A DNA stretch of 64,000 bases from Symsagittifera roscoffensis (Eukaryota; Xenacoelomorpha; Acoela; Convolutidae). Below the pieces are notes generated by a model. That model ran no database searches, was not told the origin of the DNA, and worked only from the letters and a program-made list of their open reading frames with translations. How positions within the stretch are numbered: the first letter of the stretch is position 1; every line of letters starts with the position of its first letter. The stretch is from the NCBI RefSeq assembly GCF_963678635.1, contig NC_087062.1, forward strand, positions 70,020,145-70,084,144, given 5' to 3'. The position numbers and the translations under genes were made by a program. Shown piece after piece: positions 34,118 to 43,805 of this stretch.

Positions 34118-34585
34118 ATGTCATTTAAAAACCTAGGAAATAAACAAACAATCATTTTACACAATTGTGAAATAGATAACAAAAAATACGACCTTGTAAT
34201 CACACCTCATACACAAACAGTTGGATACATTCGCACAAAACGACAAACACTAAAGAGGAAAATAATAACTAAACAAAGACAAATAACACGAAAAAGATTT
34301 TCAAAAAACCGAAACGCATTTTCAGAATCAGAAACCAACAGTTTAGACGAACTTTACAAACTAAAAGAATCAATAGATAAAAATTACCCACTTCACGATC
34401 AATTATATTTTTCTGACTCAGAAACAACTTCAAATTCATCACAAAGAGGAAAAAGAAGAATAAAAAAGCAGTACAAACACAAACCAGTACATCTATACAA
34501 TTGGAATCAACCAATTCGACACATTAATAATTACATATTAACAGTCATCGAACGAAAAAATGAGCTCAACGCACACTCCAGGTGA
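34118..34585 (+). CDS. ORF1, 155 aa, basic protein of unknown function
   Basis: Starts MSFKNLGNKQ. The central part is strongly basic (RTKRQTLKRKIITKQRQITR), then an acidic/Ser stretch (SESETNSLDEL), then a second basic run (RGKRRIKKQYKHK). No signal peptide or membrane span; such a composition fits RNA or DNA binding. A broken homologue is at 28560-29022. The last 26 nt overlap the start of ORF2 (ATG at 34560) in another frame. It follows the long leader, so it may be the first major product of the genomic RNA. I do not recognise a family. Confidence 0.75.
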   Translation: MSFKNLGNKQTIILHNCEIDNKKYDLVITPHTQTVGYIRTKRQTLKRKIITKQRQITRKRFSKNRNAFSESETNSLDELYKLKESIDKNYPLHDQLYFSDSETTSNSSQRGKRRIKKQYKHKPVHLYNWNQPIRHINNYILTVIERKNELNAHSR

Positions 34586-36173
34586 CGAAACTCCAGATGA
34601 TGATGAAATCTTTCCTTTTATAGTAGATGCAGATACTGATAGAGGACAACACATATTTTGTCAAAATTTACTCGTAAATTTATTTGAACCCGGAATCAGT
34701 CCATGTAAAACAGAGTTCCCCGATGTAAAAATCAAAAGACAAATCATAGATCACTACTTAAAAGATATATGCAACATAACACAACAGTATGGAATCTACT
34801 CTATAGAATTCACCTCACCAAACCATAATAATAGAACATATACTATACAAACAGACGATCTTGATTTAGAATTTTCAAAAGTTTTTTCAGAATATATAAA
34901 AAGCATCCAATATCATAACTCACAAAGAGCAAACTCCATATTCACCAATGAAGTTTTCGCAATAATATATAGTTATATTTCGATATTAGAAAACGAAATC
35001 CCACTAACAAATGTCTCACCGACAGAAACATCTAAACATTTGAAAGTACGACATGAAATCACACTACTCTCTAGTTATTTAAACATCATTAAAGAAAATT
35101 TCACGAAAGACGACGTTTCACAACATACCAAACACGATTTACAAAAAATTTTAGCATGGTTCATAATAGATTATTTCACACACAATATTGATTTAATTGC
35201 ACAAGCAAGAAAAAATTTTAGACCCCAAAATTCGAACGATGATACCGCTATCACAGAACAATCAGATTATGTTTGGGACCCCGAATGGTCTCATCCCGCA
35301 TTTATAAGCTTTCCACAATCAATCTCAAGTCAAGCAATAGGTACAATATCTTACATAAGAGATTACGTAAGAGTAATACCATTAACAATTGATGCAACAC
35401 CATTAAACTATAATACATTTTTACCCGATACACAAAATAATAGTTTAAACTCGACAGTCATACACAACGAAAACCTCAATGGAACTAGGAATCTTACTCA
35501 ACAAGATATCCAGACACCATCACACTTCATAAATGAAGAAATTGTACACACAACAACTACACAACAAAGTATTTCACCAATACGCCCAAATTTAACAACA
35601 CCAAGAAATACAAACCCTTCACAAACACAGGTAACCTTACAATCAACCGTTAAACCTTCGGTTGCCCCTAAATACTCACATATGGATTACCAAACATACA
35701 GACCCATGACAATACCATCAAAAACACGCAAAACATTCACTAGAAACAACTTTGCAGACCATAATTATAATTATACACATCCATCAAAAACAAATTATCA
35801 ACCACAAAGGAATTTTAATCAATATACAAAACCTCGAAACTGGGATAACCCAACGGCCCAATATAATTCCAAAAATTTTCAACCAAATCCTCCACAGGAT
35901 CGCAGTGAAAATTACCCATTTTTTCAACAGAATAAAAATAAAAAACAAACATCTTATCAAATGGATTATTTATCCTCAGATGACGATTTCTTACAACCAG
36001 ATATATTTGCACAAAATACTCAAGAATATCGTAGACAAGGAATACAGAGAACACGTACAAATCATAGAAATTTTTCTCCACAACTAATAGATGCACAACA
36101 TCAACAACCAATTCAACAACAAAATCCAATTAATACACAATCTTTTCAACCAATCAACAACAAAATCCAATGA
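34560..36173 (+). CDS. ORF2, 537 aa, gag-proximal protein of unknown function
   Basis: The N-terminal 220 residues look globular and are conserved in the minus copy (QIIDHYLK-ICN-TQQYGIY near residues 60-80, FIIDYFTHNIDLIAQARK near 205-220). The rest is Asn/Gln/Thr/Pro-rich low complexity with a conserved VTLQSTVKPSV block near residue 360. The final codon overlaps Gag-Pol through ATGA (36170-36173). Possibly a matrix-like structural protein or a separate upstream Gag half, since the capsid and zinc-knuckle regions are in the next frame. In the minus copy the two are fused by deletion. Function not established. Confidence 0.8.
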   Translation: MSSTHTPGDETPDDDEIFPFIVDADTDRGQHIFCQNLLVNLFEPGISPCKTEFPDVKIKRQIIDHYLKDICNITQQYGIYSIEFTSPNHNNRTYTIQTDDLDLEFSKVFSEYIKSIQYHNSQRANSIFTNEVFAIIYSYISILENEIPLTNVSPTETSKHLKVRHEITLLSSYLNIIKENFTKDDVSQHTKHDLQKILAWFIIDYFTHNIDLIAQARKNFRPQNSNDDTAITEQSDYVWDPEWSHPAFISFPQSISSQAIGTISYIRDYVRVIPLTIDATPLNYNTFLPDTQNNSLNSTVIHNENLNGTRNLTQQDIQTPSHFINEEIVHTTTTQQSISPIRPNLTTPRNTNPSQTQVTLQSTVKPSVAPKYSHMDYQTYRPMTIPSKTRKTFTRNNFADHNYNYTHPSKTNYQPQRNFNQYTKPRNWDNPTAQYNSKNFQPNPPQDRSENYPFFQQNKNKKQTSYQMDYLSSDDDFLQPDIFAQNTQEYRRQGIQRTRTNHRNFSPQLIDAQHQQPIQQQNPINTQSFQPINNKIQ

Positions 36174-39100
36174 CTGCACACTCGTATCAAGCATCACAAA
36201 TGCAAAATGAAATACCACTCCCATATTATCTCCAACAACATGAAATAACAAGAAACCAACTTTCAAATTTTTCTCAAATGCCAAATGCAGCAGAATCATT
36301 ACAAATGACAATGAATCCATACCTTATGGGTGGATCATCAATAACATCAAACAAACCTTTAATGGTTTTCACAGGAACAGACCCTGAATATTCTGTAGAA
36401 GATTATTTAAATGCAGTAACAGCAAACCTGATTTTAAATATTGGACCTGAACCAATTAATACGCCACTACATCAAAATTGGATACATCGACGCACAGCGT
36501 TAATACAAACAACCTTAGATGGCGCAGCCCAAAAATGGTTTTCAGTACTACCTTTAGAAATAAAATCAAACTGGAAAAGGTTTACACAGGAATTTTCAAA
36601 AATGTTTGACTCCGAAAGAAACAAACAACAACAAAGAGTTTTATGTAATGAAATTCGCAGATTACCAAACGAAACCATCAAGCAAATAGCAGTACGAATC
36701 GAAACACTAGTTCGAAAAGCATATTCACTAAATACACATGACTATAAAAACACAAAGATGACAGAAATCTTAATGATGACCTTAACACCACAATTAAGGA
36801 AAATAGCAATAAAAAAGAGAGCATCCCATCCTTCTTCAATTCGAGAACCCGATTTAGATTTTCGAAAACTAGTAGACAAATTAGAACAAGCAGAAATCAC
36901 GATGAAACTAGAAGAAACGGAAAATCTGAAATTACAATACGTTAACAAAATTGAAACGACTCCCACTAATATTAATAATATACAGGAATCAGAAACAGAC
37001 CTCGTTGAAAAAATCACTGAAATACTCAATATTTACGAAAAGAACCCGAACTTTAAAGGCAAACCATCTTTCAAAAAATGGTGTAATTATTGCCGCCGAT
37101 ACGGACATAGTATTTCCGAATGTAGACAAAAACAGCAAGATAGTCAAAATAAACCTCAAAAATACAAAGAACCAAATAAATCATTCTATCAATATATGAA
37201 AAAAGATCAAAATCTACCAAACAAAAATGTATACAGCAACAACAGTTCAGGAAAACCACTTCCAAACAATACAAGTTATACAAGAAATCAATCCCCATAT
37301 AACTCAAGTTATAGAGGAAGATCACCAGAACGAAGAAATACACAAAACTCATCACAAAATCACTACAATAGACCAAATAGTAGAAATAACTACTCCAGAT
37401 CAAATTCAAATACACAACGATTTGTTTCTAGATCTAATTCCCAATCAAGAAATAACTACTATCCAAACAATCAATCACGAAATTCATCATACAATAGGAA
37501 TAGAAACTACTCCTATAATCGAAATAGAAGTTATTCAAACAACCGAAACCAGAATTACCCGAACAATCGATCAAGGAATAACTCATATAATAGATCGAAC
37601 TATAACAGACCAAACAATAATTACCAAAACAGATCGCGAAATAATTCACAAAATCGACACTCAAGTTATAATAATCGTTATAGAAATTATTCCCAATCAC
37701 CACACCGGAATAATAATAACTATAATAATTCTAATAATCGCCACAGAAGCAGTACACCTAAACATCAAAGACAAATCAATCAAGTACAAGCTAATCCAGA
37801 AACAACATCAGACCCCCCAGGTATTGATGACACAGTAACTGATACGTTACAACTCAATCAAATAAACTGTACATCATCAGATTCAGAAAGTGATACTGAA
37901 AACACTCTTGCTATCAATATGATAAAAGTCGAAAATGACTATGAATCTGTCATATATGAACAACCCTTTCCATCACATATATATGAAAATCAATCAGAAT
38001 TTCTTCAAAATTATTACACTACACCCATAAATTCCACACCAACGACACAAGAAACAAATGAGATTAACACTACAAATCAAACCAATAAAAACACCAAAAC
38101 AAAATGCTTGAATACAAACCACATTTATCAAAATATACAAAAAGAACAACCCAAAGAAAAAATTTGGACAATACCATTTCTCTTAGAAAGCCCAAGAAAT
38201 AAAGAATTTCAACCACCAGACCTTGAAATAGATTTTTTAATTGATTCAGGAGCAGAATCAAACATAATAAACATTCCCACATGGAATGAAATAAAAACTT
38301 TACATCCAAAGCTAACACCTCTTGAAACCTCCAGCAAACTAGCAACAGCACAAGGATCAACATTGATAAACTACGGAAAAATCCAATTATTTCTCCTCCC
38401 TACTAGAACAATGGAGCAAAGTAAAATTCTAAACAAGCCATTTAAACAAATATTCCATATCACTGATATTAAATATAATATCATTGGAATACCATTTATT
38501 TCGAAGTATATACCAACAATTAACATCCTAAATAGTAAAATATTAATCAAAGATAAATATACAAAAACAAAAGAAACATCCCTAACATTTTTTCAAAGAT
38601 TAAACAAACAACCACCATTCTTTTCAAAATTTTATCCAATATATAACCAACAAAGAAAACACCTGAAACCACTATCAGGAAACATATATAATTTTTCAAT
38701 CAAACAAGTTCACCAATATGATAAAGAACAAAACAAACAAAAATTTTATATGTCAGATTTTGAATTCAAACCTATTCATAAATTTTTCAAAATCACAATC
38801 TCATCAATAAAATATTTGAAAAATTCGAATTCAGATATTATTTCCTTACATGTCTATAACAACACACCTTACCAAGTAACATTACCTTTAGGACTTTTAG
38901 GATATTGTGAAACCAACGCTACAATATCACCAATACACGAAAAAGCCTATCGCGTAAATAATATACTCCAATTACTAGATATTTGCCAATCTACAATTCT
39001 CAATGAAGAATTATCTATAAATAATATAATAAGTAACGAAAACAGAAATACGGATTATTTCACAAAAACTCCATATTTCAAACCTACATTCAACATAAGT

Positions 39101-42100
39101 AACTACACAGAGGACCAACAAAAATTTTTAACAATGTTTAATTTCCAACATTCACAAATAACACAAGACGAATTCGAAAAGTTAGCCAAACAGCTAATTA
39201 AATATTCATCAGTCTATGCAACATCAAAATTCGATGTTGGCAAAATCAGTTCATCACTACATCTCCCATTAAAACCAGACGCAGTTTTCAAAAAACAGAG
39301 AGCAAGCAAAGTACCAATTCACTTACATGATAAAGTAAACAGATTACTCGATATTTTAGAACAGTACAATATTATATCACCAGTTAATAAAGAAGAACAA
39401 CCAAAAGGCAACACATTCATCAACCCCGTTATCATTCTAGCTAAAGGAGAATCATTAAAAATCGTTCTCGATGCTAGATACCTCAATTCACTTATAGATG
39501 AATCAAAATGTAATTGGCCCATTGAACCAATACAAGTTATTTTAACAAAAATAAACGGCAAATACTTTACAACCGCCGATATGAATAGTGCATACAATCA
39601 AATGCCACTAGATGAACAATCACGACGTTTAACACAATTTGTTATCGGAAACCAACAATACGAATTTAACCGCTTATTCTATGGAATATCCATAGGACCA
39701 GCAGCATTTTCAGCTTTTATGAGCAAAATTTTTAGACCACTAATACTCAAGAAAAACGCAATCACCTATCTAGACGATGTTTTTATGCAATCACAAACAA
39801 AAGACGAAATGTTCAATGTTTTAGAAAAATACCACCAAATACTTCAGAACGAAAATCTGAAGGCCGCCCCCGATAAATCACACTTCTTTTTGACAAGAGT
39901 TAAATTCTTAGGACATAACATAGAAAGAAAAACAATCACTCCATTGAAATCACGCATTGACGCTATTCAAAAACTTCAACCACCAACAAATAAAAAGAAA
40001 ATCCAAGAATTTCTTGGAATGTTAAACTTTTTAAGTAAATATGTTTATAAAATGCAATTATATCTACGACCATTTTATAACATCCTTAGACAACAAAATA
40101 ATTTTGAATGGAATACAGAACATCAAACACGATTCGAAGAAATAAAGAAACTTTTAACTGAACAAATTTCAAACACAATTCCAGACCCTGATCAACCATT
40201 TTATGCAATGTGCGATGCTTCGAACTTTGGCATCGGCGCAGCACTATTACAATCACATAATGGTACAAATAAAATGAACCTGATATCAGCAAATTCCCGA
40301 TTATTCACTCAAGCAGAGCTACGACTCTCAACTCTAATGAGAGAATGTACAGCCATAATATATACACTGACAGAATATGAATTTCTGATACTTGGATCAA
40401 AACATCCAACAGTTTTATTCACAGACCACAAACCAATCATTTTTCTTTTCACACAGAAATCTAACCCAAACCACCGAGTTTACAGATTTCAACTAATTCT
40501 AATGAAATTTCCAAACTTACATATAGTTTGGACTGCAGGAAAAAATCTTGCATTACCAGACACCTTAAGTCGAAATACACCACCTGAATTACTTACACGA
40601 AAAACAACAGTTGAAATACCCAAAAATATAAAATTCTACCTTGCAGAAAACGAAACATCACCTCGATTAGAATGCAAATATGCAGTTAAAACTGATATTG
40701 AACAATCACAAATAAATAATTTACAACATTTTCCACTTTATTTAGATTGTCAAAATAATCATTATGAAGTTGATTTACTTGGAACATCAACCTTCAAACC
40801 AATCCCATATTCCCAATGGATAAAAAGTAACACCCAACAAAAACGAACAAAACAACACCCGCCTAAAAAAGACCATTTTCCACTAATTGAAAAAGAAGAT
40901 TTAACTGATAAAATAAATTTATCAGGACCACAAACAAATGATTCAAAATACACAATAAATCAAGTTTTTGACCTTCACGACCCACTTGATACAATACCCT
41001 TATCTAAATTCGAAATTGAAAACAATTTTCTCCCCCCAACAGATACGATTACAATTTCAACACTGAAACAATATCAAAATCTTGACCCGATAATTAGACA
41101 ACTGAAATCATGGCACAAATATAAAACTAAACCTATCAAAGCAGATTCAACCATTCTAGGAAACAAAACACTCCTCCGATACTTTCGCAAAATTAACAAC
41201 ACAACAATTAACGAAAACACAGACCTTTTAGAGTATAACATGAATGAATCTACCGTTCCATGTCTCCCTATAAGTATGATTCTTATAGCCTTTAATATTT
41301 CACATACACAAAATATTAAAGGACACTCTGGATCAGAAAAAACATATTCAAATTTTATACAAAATTTTTACTTTCCAAATGCACCAATTTGGATAAAAGT
41401 ACTATGCAATGATTGTATAGTATGTCAACTGAATAAACCTTACCCAAATCAAAAACAAATAGCACAAAAACAAGATTTTAAAGGACAAAGTTTGTACTTT
41501 AATCACCGTATCTCATTTGATACTAAAGGACCAATTTCACCCTCATCAGAAGGAAACTCCTACATTATGGTAATTGTTGACGCATTTACACATTATGTAG
41601 CACTTAACCCAGTACCACATTGTAACGCTTATTACGCTTACACAACACTCTATGAACACTGGATAGCAAAATTCGGACTACCAGAAATTTTAGTTACAGA
41701 CAATGGTACAGAATTCATAAATAATGAAATAATAACACTATGTCATTTATACAACATTAAACACAAACCACGTACATCTCATGCACCTTGGACAAACGGC
41801 TTAGTCGAAGGTATGAACCGTTCATTACAAGAATATCTCAGATGTATCATCAACGGAAATGATACAAAATATACCGAATGGTCAGCAGATGTAAAATTAT
41901 TTCCCTTAGCATATAATTCACAAATTACGACAACTCTAGGAATGTCACCATACGAAATGGTTTTCAACCAAAAGCCACGCAAACCAATAATGTTTACAGC
42001 AAATTCTCATAAAAACGCACAAGGTTATTGTCAACCAAATAAAGACTCAATTTGTTATAACCTACCTTTACATACACACGATGAAGATCATTTTCATCAC

Positions 42101-42781
42101 CCACAAATTCTTAAATTAGCCTCCGGTACACACACCGAATGGATTTTAAATAGAGATAAGAAACACAATGAAATTTATCAAAAAATAACGAAAAAGTTAT
42201 TACAAAGACAAAACATAAATGAACAAATCAATTCACGCTTTACACCAGCTTCCGATTTAAAAATTGGAACATTTGTTTTAATACCTAATTTTAATACTCA
42301 AAAAGGAATTTCTAAAAAATTACAACCCCTCCGAAAAGGACCCTACCAAATAATTGCAAAACCCACTGATGTCACATATAAAATTATCGACTCAAACAAA
42401 AAAGAAATCGTTCAACATCGAAACAACCTATTACCTTATTACCCAAAAGAATACGCACTCCGCGAATTAACTCAATTATATTCTTTCACAGGATTAAAAA
42501 TCATTCAAAACGAACCACATCTGAAAAACACAGAACAAAATGATAACCCCACCGAAAATCAAAACACAAAACCAACCGCCACCAAAAACAATACACAAAA
42601 CCATAAAGAATCTCCAAAACCAAGAAAAAATAGAAAAATGACCAAACAAATAATACCCCAAGAAGAAATAGACAAATCAGAACATAGAAAAACAACAAGA
42701 CTCCGAAATCAACCACGTAAAAATTACAAAATGTTCATCCCCCAATCTAAAATATTAAAGAAAGTAGAATTTAAAAAGTAA
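36170..42781 (+). CDS. gag-pol: Gag-Pol polyprotein, 2203 aa, Ty3/Gypsy-like
   Basis: One uninterrupted frame. Residues about 37-250 resemble a retrotransposon capsid (FTGTDPEYS, AAQKWFSVLP, F..EFSKMFD). A CX2CX4HX4C zinc knuckle is at about 305-318, followed by an Arg/Asn/Ser/Tyr-rich linker (about 390-560). The protease has DSGA at 692. The RT has VLDARYLN, FYGISIGPAAFS and YLDD at 1200-1203. The RNase H has DASNFG near 1349. The integrase has a zinc-binding region (His 1712/1719, Cys 1746/1749) and catalytic Asp 1784, Asp 1844, Glu 1880 (35-residue spacing). A GPY/F motif (RKGPYQII) is near 2060. All key catalytic residues are present. No frameshift separates Gag from Pol; both are made from one frame starting at the ATGA overlapping ORF2, so Gag:Pol ratio must be set some other way. 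Confidence 0.96.
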   Translation: MTAHSYQASQMQNEIPLPYYLQQHEITRNQLSNFSQMPNAAESLQMTMNPYLMGGSSITSNKPLMVFTGTDPEYSVEDYLNAVTANLILNIGPEPINTPLHQNWIHRRTALIQTTLDGAAQKWFSVLPLEIKSNWKRFTQEFSKMFDSERNKQQQRVLCNEIRRLPNETIKQIAVRIETLVRKAYSLNTHDYKNTKMTEILMMTLTPQLRKIAIKKRASHPSSIREPDLDFRKLVDKLEQAEITMKLEETENLKLQYVNKIETTPTNINNIQESETDLVEKITEILNIYEKNPNFKGKPSFKKWCNYCRRYGHSISECRQKQQDSQNKPQKYKEPNKSFYQYMKKDQNLPNKNVYSNNSSGKPLPNNTSYTRNQSPYNSSYRGRSPERRNTQNSSQNHYNRPNSRNNYSRSNSNTQRFVSRSNSQSRNNYYPNNQSRNSSYNRNRNYSYNRNRSYSNNRNQNYPNNRSRNNSYNRSNYNRPNNNYQNRSRNNSQNRHSSYNNRYRNYSQSPHRNNNNYNNSNNRHRSSTPKHQRQINQVQANPETTSDPPGIDDTVTDTLQLNQINCTSSDSESDTENTLAINMIKVENDYESVIYEQPFPSHIYENQSEFLQNYYTTPINSTPTTQETNEINTTNQTNKNTKTKCLNTNHIYQNIQKEQPKEKIWTIPFLLESPRNKEFQPPDLEIDFLIDSGAESNIINIPTWNEIKTLHPKLTPLETSSKLATAQGSTLINYGKIQLFLLPTRTMEQSKILNKPFKQIFHITDIKYNIIGIPFISKYIPTINILNSKILIKDKYTKTKETSLTFFQRLNKQPPFFSKFYPIYNQQRKHLKPLSGNIYNFSIKQVHQYDKEQNKQKFYMSDFEFKPIHKFFKITISSIKYLKNSNSDIISLHVYNNTPYQVTLPLGLLGYCETNATISPIHEKAYRVNNILQLLDICQSTILNEELSINNIISNENRNTDYFTKTPYFKPTFNISNYTEDQQKFLTMFNFQHSQITQDEFEKLAKQLIKYSSVYATSKFDVGKISSSLHLPLKPDAVFKKQRASKVPIHLHDKVNRLLDILEQYNIISPVNKEEQPKGNTFINPVIILAKGESLKIVLDARYLNSLIDESKCNWPIEPIQVILTKINGKYFTTADMNSAYNQMPLDEQSRRLTQFVIGNQQYEFNRLFYGISIGPAAFSAFMSKIFRPLILKKNAITYLDDVFMQSQTKDEMFNVLEKYHQILQNENLKAAPDKSHFFLTRVKFLGHNIERKTITPLKSRIDAIQKLQPPTNKKKIQEFLGMLNFLSKYVYKMQLYLRPFYNILRQQNNFEWNTEHQTRFEEIKKLLTEQISNTIPDPDQPFYAMCDASNFGIGAALLQSHNGTNKMNLISANSRLFTQAELRLSTLMRECTAIIYTLTEYEFLILGSKHPTVLFTDHKPIIFLFTQKSNPNHRVYRFQLILMKFPNLHIVWTAGKNLALPDTLSRNTPPELLTRKTTVEIPKNIKFYLAENETSPRLECKYAVKTDIEQSQINNLQHFPLYLDCQNNHYEVDLLGTSTFKPIPYSQWIKSNTQQKRTKQHPPKKDHFPLIEKEDLTDKINLSGPQTNDSKYTINQVFDLHDPLDTIPLSKFEIENNFLPPTDTITISTLKQYQNLDPIIRQLKSWHKYKTKPIKADSTILGNKTLLRYFRKINNTTINENTDLLEYNMNESTVPCLPISMILIAFNISHTQNIKGHSGSEKTYSNFIQNFYFPNAPIWIKVLCNDCIVCQLNKPYPNQKQIAQKQDFKGQSLYFNHRISFDTKGPISPSSEGNSYIMVIVDAFTHYVALNPVPHCNAYYAYTTLYEHWIAKFGLPEILVTDNGTEFINNEIITLCHLYNIKHKPRTSHAPWTNGLVEGMNRSLQEYLRCIINGNDTKYTEWSADVKLFPLAYNSQITTTLGMSPYEMVFNQKPRKPIMFTANSHKNAQGYCQPNKDSICYNLPLHTHDEDHFHHPQILKLASGTHTEWILNRDKKHNEIYQKITKKLLQRQNINEQINSRFTPASDLKIGTFVLIPNFNTQKGISKKLQPLRKGPYQIIAKPTDVTYKIIDSNKKEIVQHRNNLLPYYPKEYALRELTQLYSFTGLKIIQNEPHLKNTEQNDNPTENQNTKPTATKNNTQNHKESPKPRKNRKMTKQIIPQEEIDKSEHRKTTRLRNQPRKNYKMFIPQSKILKKVEFKK

Positions 42782-43381
42782 TTTTAAGATTCTATACTTC
42801 ACAATCTTGAAACCCCCGTAACATTTTTCATTTCAATTTTTCAAAATAACATGCTCACAAGTACGCAATAATTCTAGTTCAAAATAGACCAATAGGATTC
42901 ATCCAATCCGCCACTTTCTCTAACTCAAACTAAGATCAATTAGACGAATAATCTAGAACTCCAGGCACATCTCTAACTATAACTTTACAACCTCCAGGTC
43001 AAAAATAAGCAAATCACTCCAACTTGACAACTAAAATAAATATCACCATAATACCGTACCCCTCCCTTATCTAATAACCCAAAGATCAACAATATTTCCC
43101 CAACTCAGACCAAGAATACCCCCAAAACAAATTTGATAACTTAGCCTAAAGTAACAAAATGAAGATTTTAATTAGCCTAAAGTATAAAAATCTCACCATA
43201 CCCCGGATCATTTGACAAACAAAAATAAAGAAAAAGACGACCTCCCAGTCACCATGAAAATTGCCCCCAACAATTTTTTACAAAACTCAACCCACTTGTC
43301 AAAAAACTAATAAATAATCCGACCACACTAGAAAATCGCCTCAAACAGCAAAAAATATTCGACCAAGAGATCATTTCTTAA
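42782..43381 (+). promoter_or_regulatory. Intergenic region with paired TTAGCCTAAAG motif
   Basis: 600 nt between Gag-Pol and the small hydrophobic genes, no frame. TTAGCCTAAAGTA occurs at 43141 and 43172; the second is followed by TATAAAAAT. The minus copy keeps two such motifs (about 20160-20210). Could serve a subgenomic promoter or splicing; inference only. Confidence 0.45.
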
Positions 43382-43612
43382 ATGCTCTTCTCTCAATCAG
43401 TTACTCAAATACTCATAAATCTTAAACATTTTTTTACAATAATTGAAACCTTTATAATATTTCTTTTTGATATACTTGAATCTTTTCTAATAATCCTAAT
43501 CATTTTTTGTAACATTTTTTTAATTTTCTACACTCTACTCGAACTATTCCTCCAACTTTCCAAAACCCTTGATTATATCCACAGGTACGATTCATATAAC
43601 TTGTCTAAATGA
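43382..43612 (+). CDS. Small hydrophobic protein TM1, 76 aa
   Basis: About 45 central residues are almost entirely Ile/Leu/Phe, enough for one or two membrane passages, followed by a short polar tail (LDYIHRYDSYNLSK). The last codon overlaps the next gene by ATGA (43609-43612). The minus copy has a recognisable N-terminal relative (near 19980, IIFLADTLEA versus IIFLFDILES) that soon meets a stop. CAG|GTACGA at 43583-43588, also kept in the minus copy, looks like a splice donor and could join this part to the ATG-less frame downstream. Function unknown; viroporin-like or envelope-associated roles are guesses. Confidence 0.6.
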   Translation: MLFSQSVTQILINLKHFFTIIETFIIFLFDILESFLIILIIFCNIFLIFYTLLELFLQLSKTLDYIHRYDSYNLSK

Positions 43613-43797
43613 TACGAACAATTTTCAGTAGAACTGATATTTTTTTATTGTTTGTAATTTTCATAGCATTCTTATCATCCCTCATTTTGACCATATGTAA
43701 ATGTATAAAGAAAGCAATCCTCACATTTGCCCTAGCAACAATCCTTCTAATTCTTTTTTTGGAAGAATATTATAATAAACACAAAATTTCTCACTAA
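43609..43797 (+). CDS. Small hydrophobic protein TM2, 62 aa
   Basis: Starts inside the ATGA that ends TM1. Two hydrophobic runs (residues about 10-30 and 38-52) flank the motif TICKCIKKA, which is conserved in the minus copy together with EEY(Y/W)NK at the end. Two Cys at the membrane border could be acylated. It ends 8 nt before the ATG-less frame opens. Conservation makes translation likely; function unknown. Confidence 0.65.
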   Translation: MIRTIFSRTDIFLLFVIFIAFLSSLILTICKCIKKAILTFALATILLILFLEEYYNKHKISH

Positions 43798-43805
43798 AGT
43801 AATAA

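Noticed and set aside
34269-34514. Hydrophobic minus-strand frame opposite ORF1
   Set aside because: The complement of Lys/Arg-rich coding sequence always looks hydrophobic; no conservation evidence.
35752-36129. Frames on both strands within ORF2
   Set aside because: Shadows of the Asn/Gln-rich tail of ORF2; not conserved in the minus copy.
37227-37838. Long Ile/Thr-rich frame inside Gag-Pol
   Set aside because: Shadow of the Arg/Asn/Ser-rich linker read in another frame.
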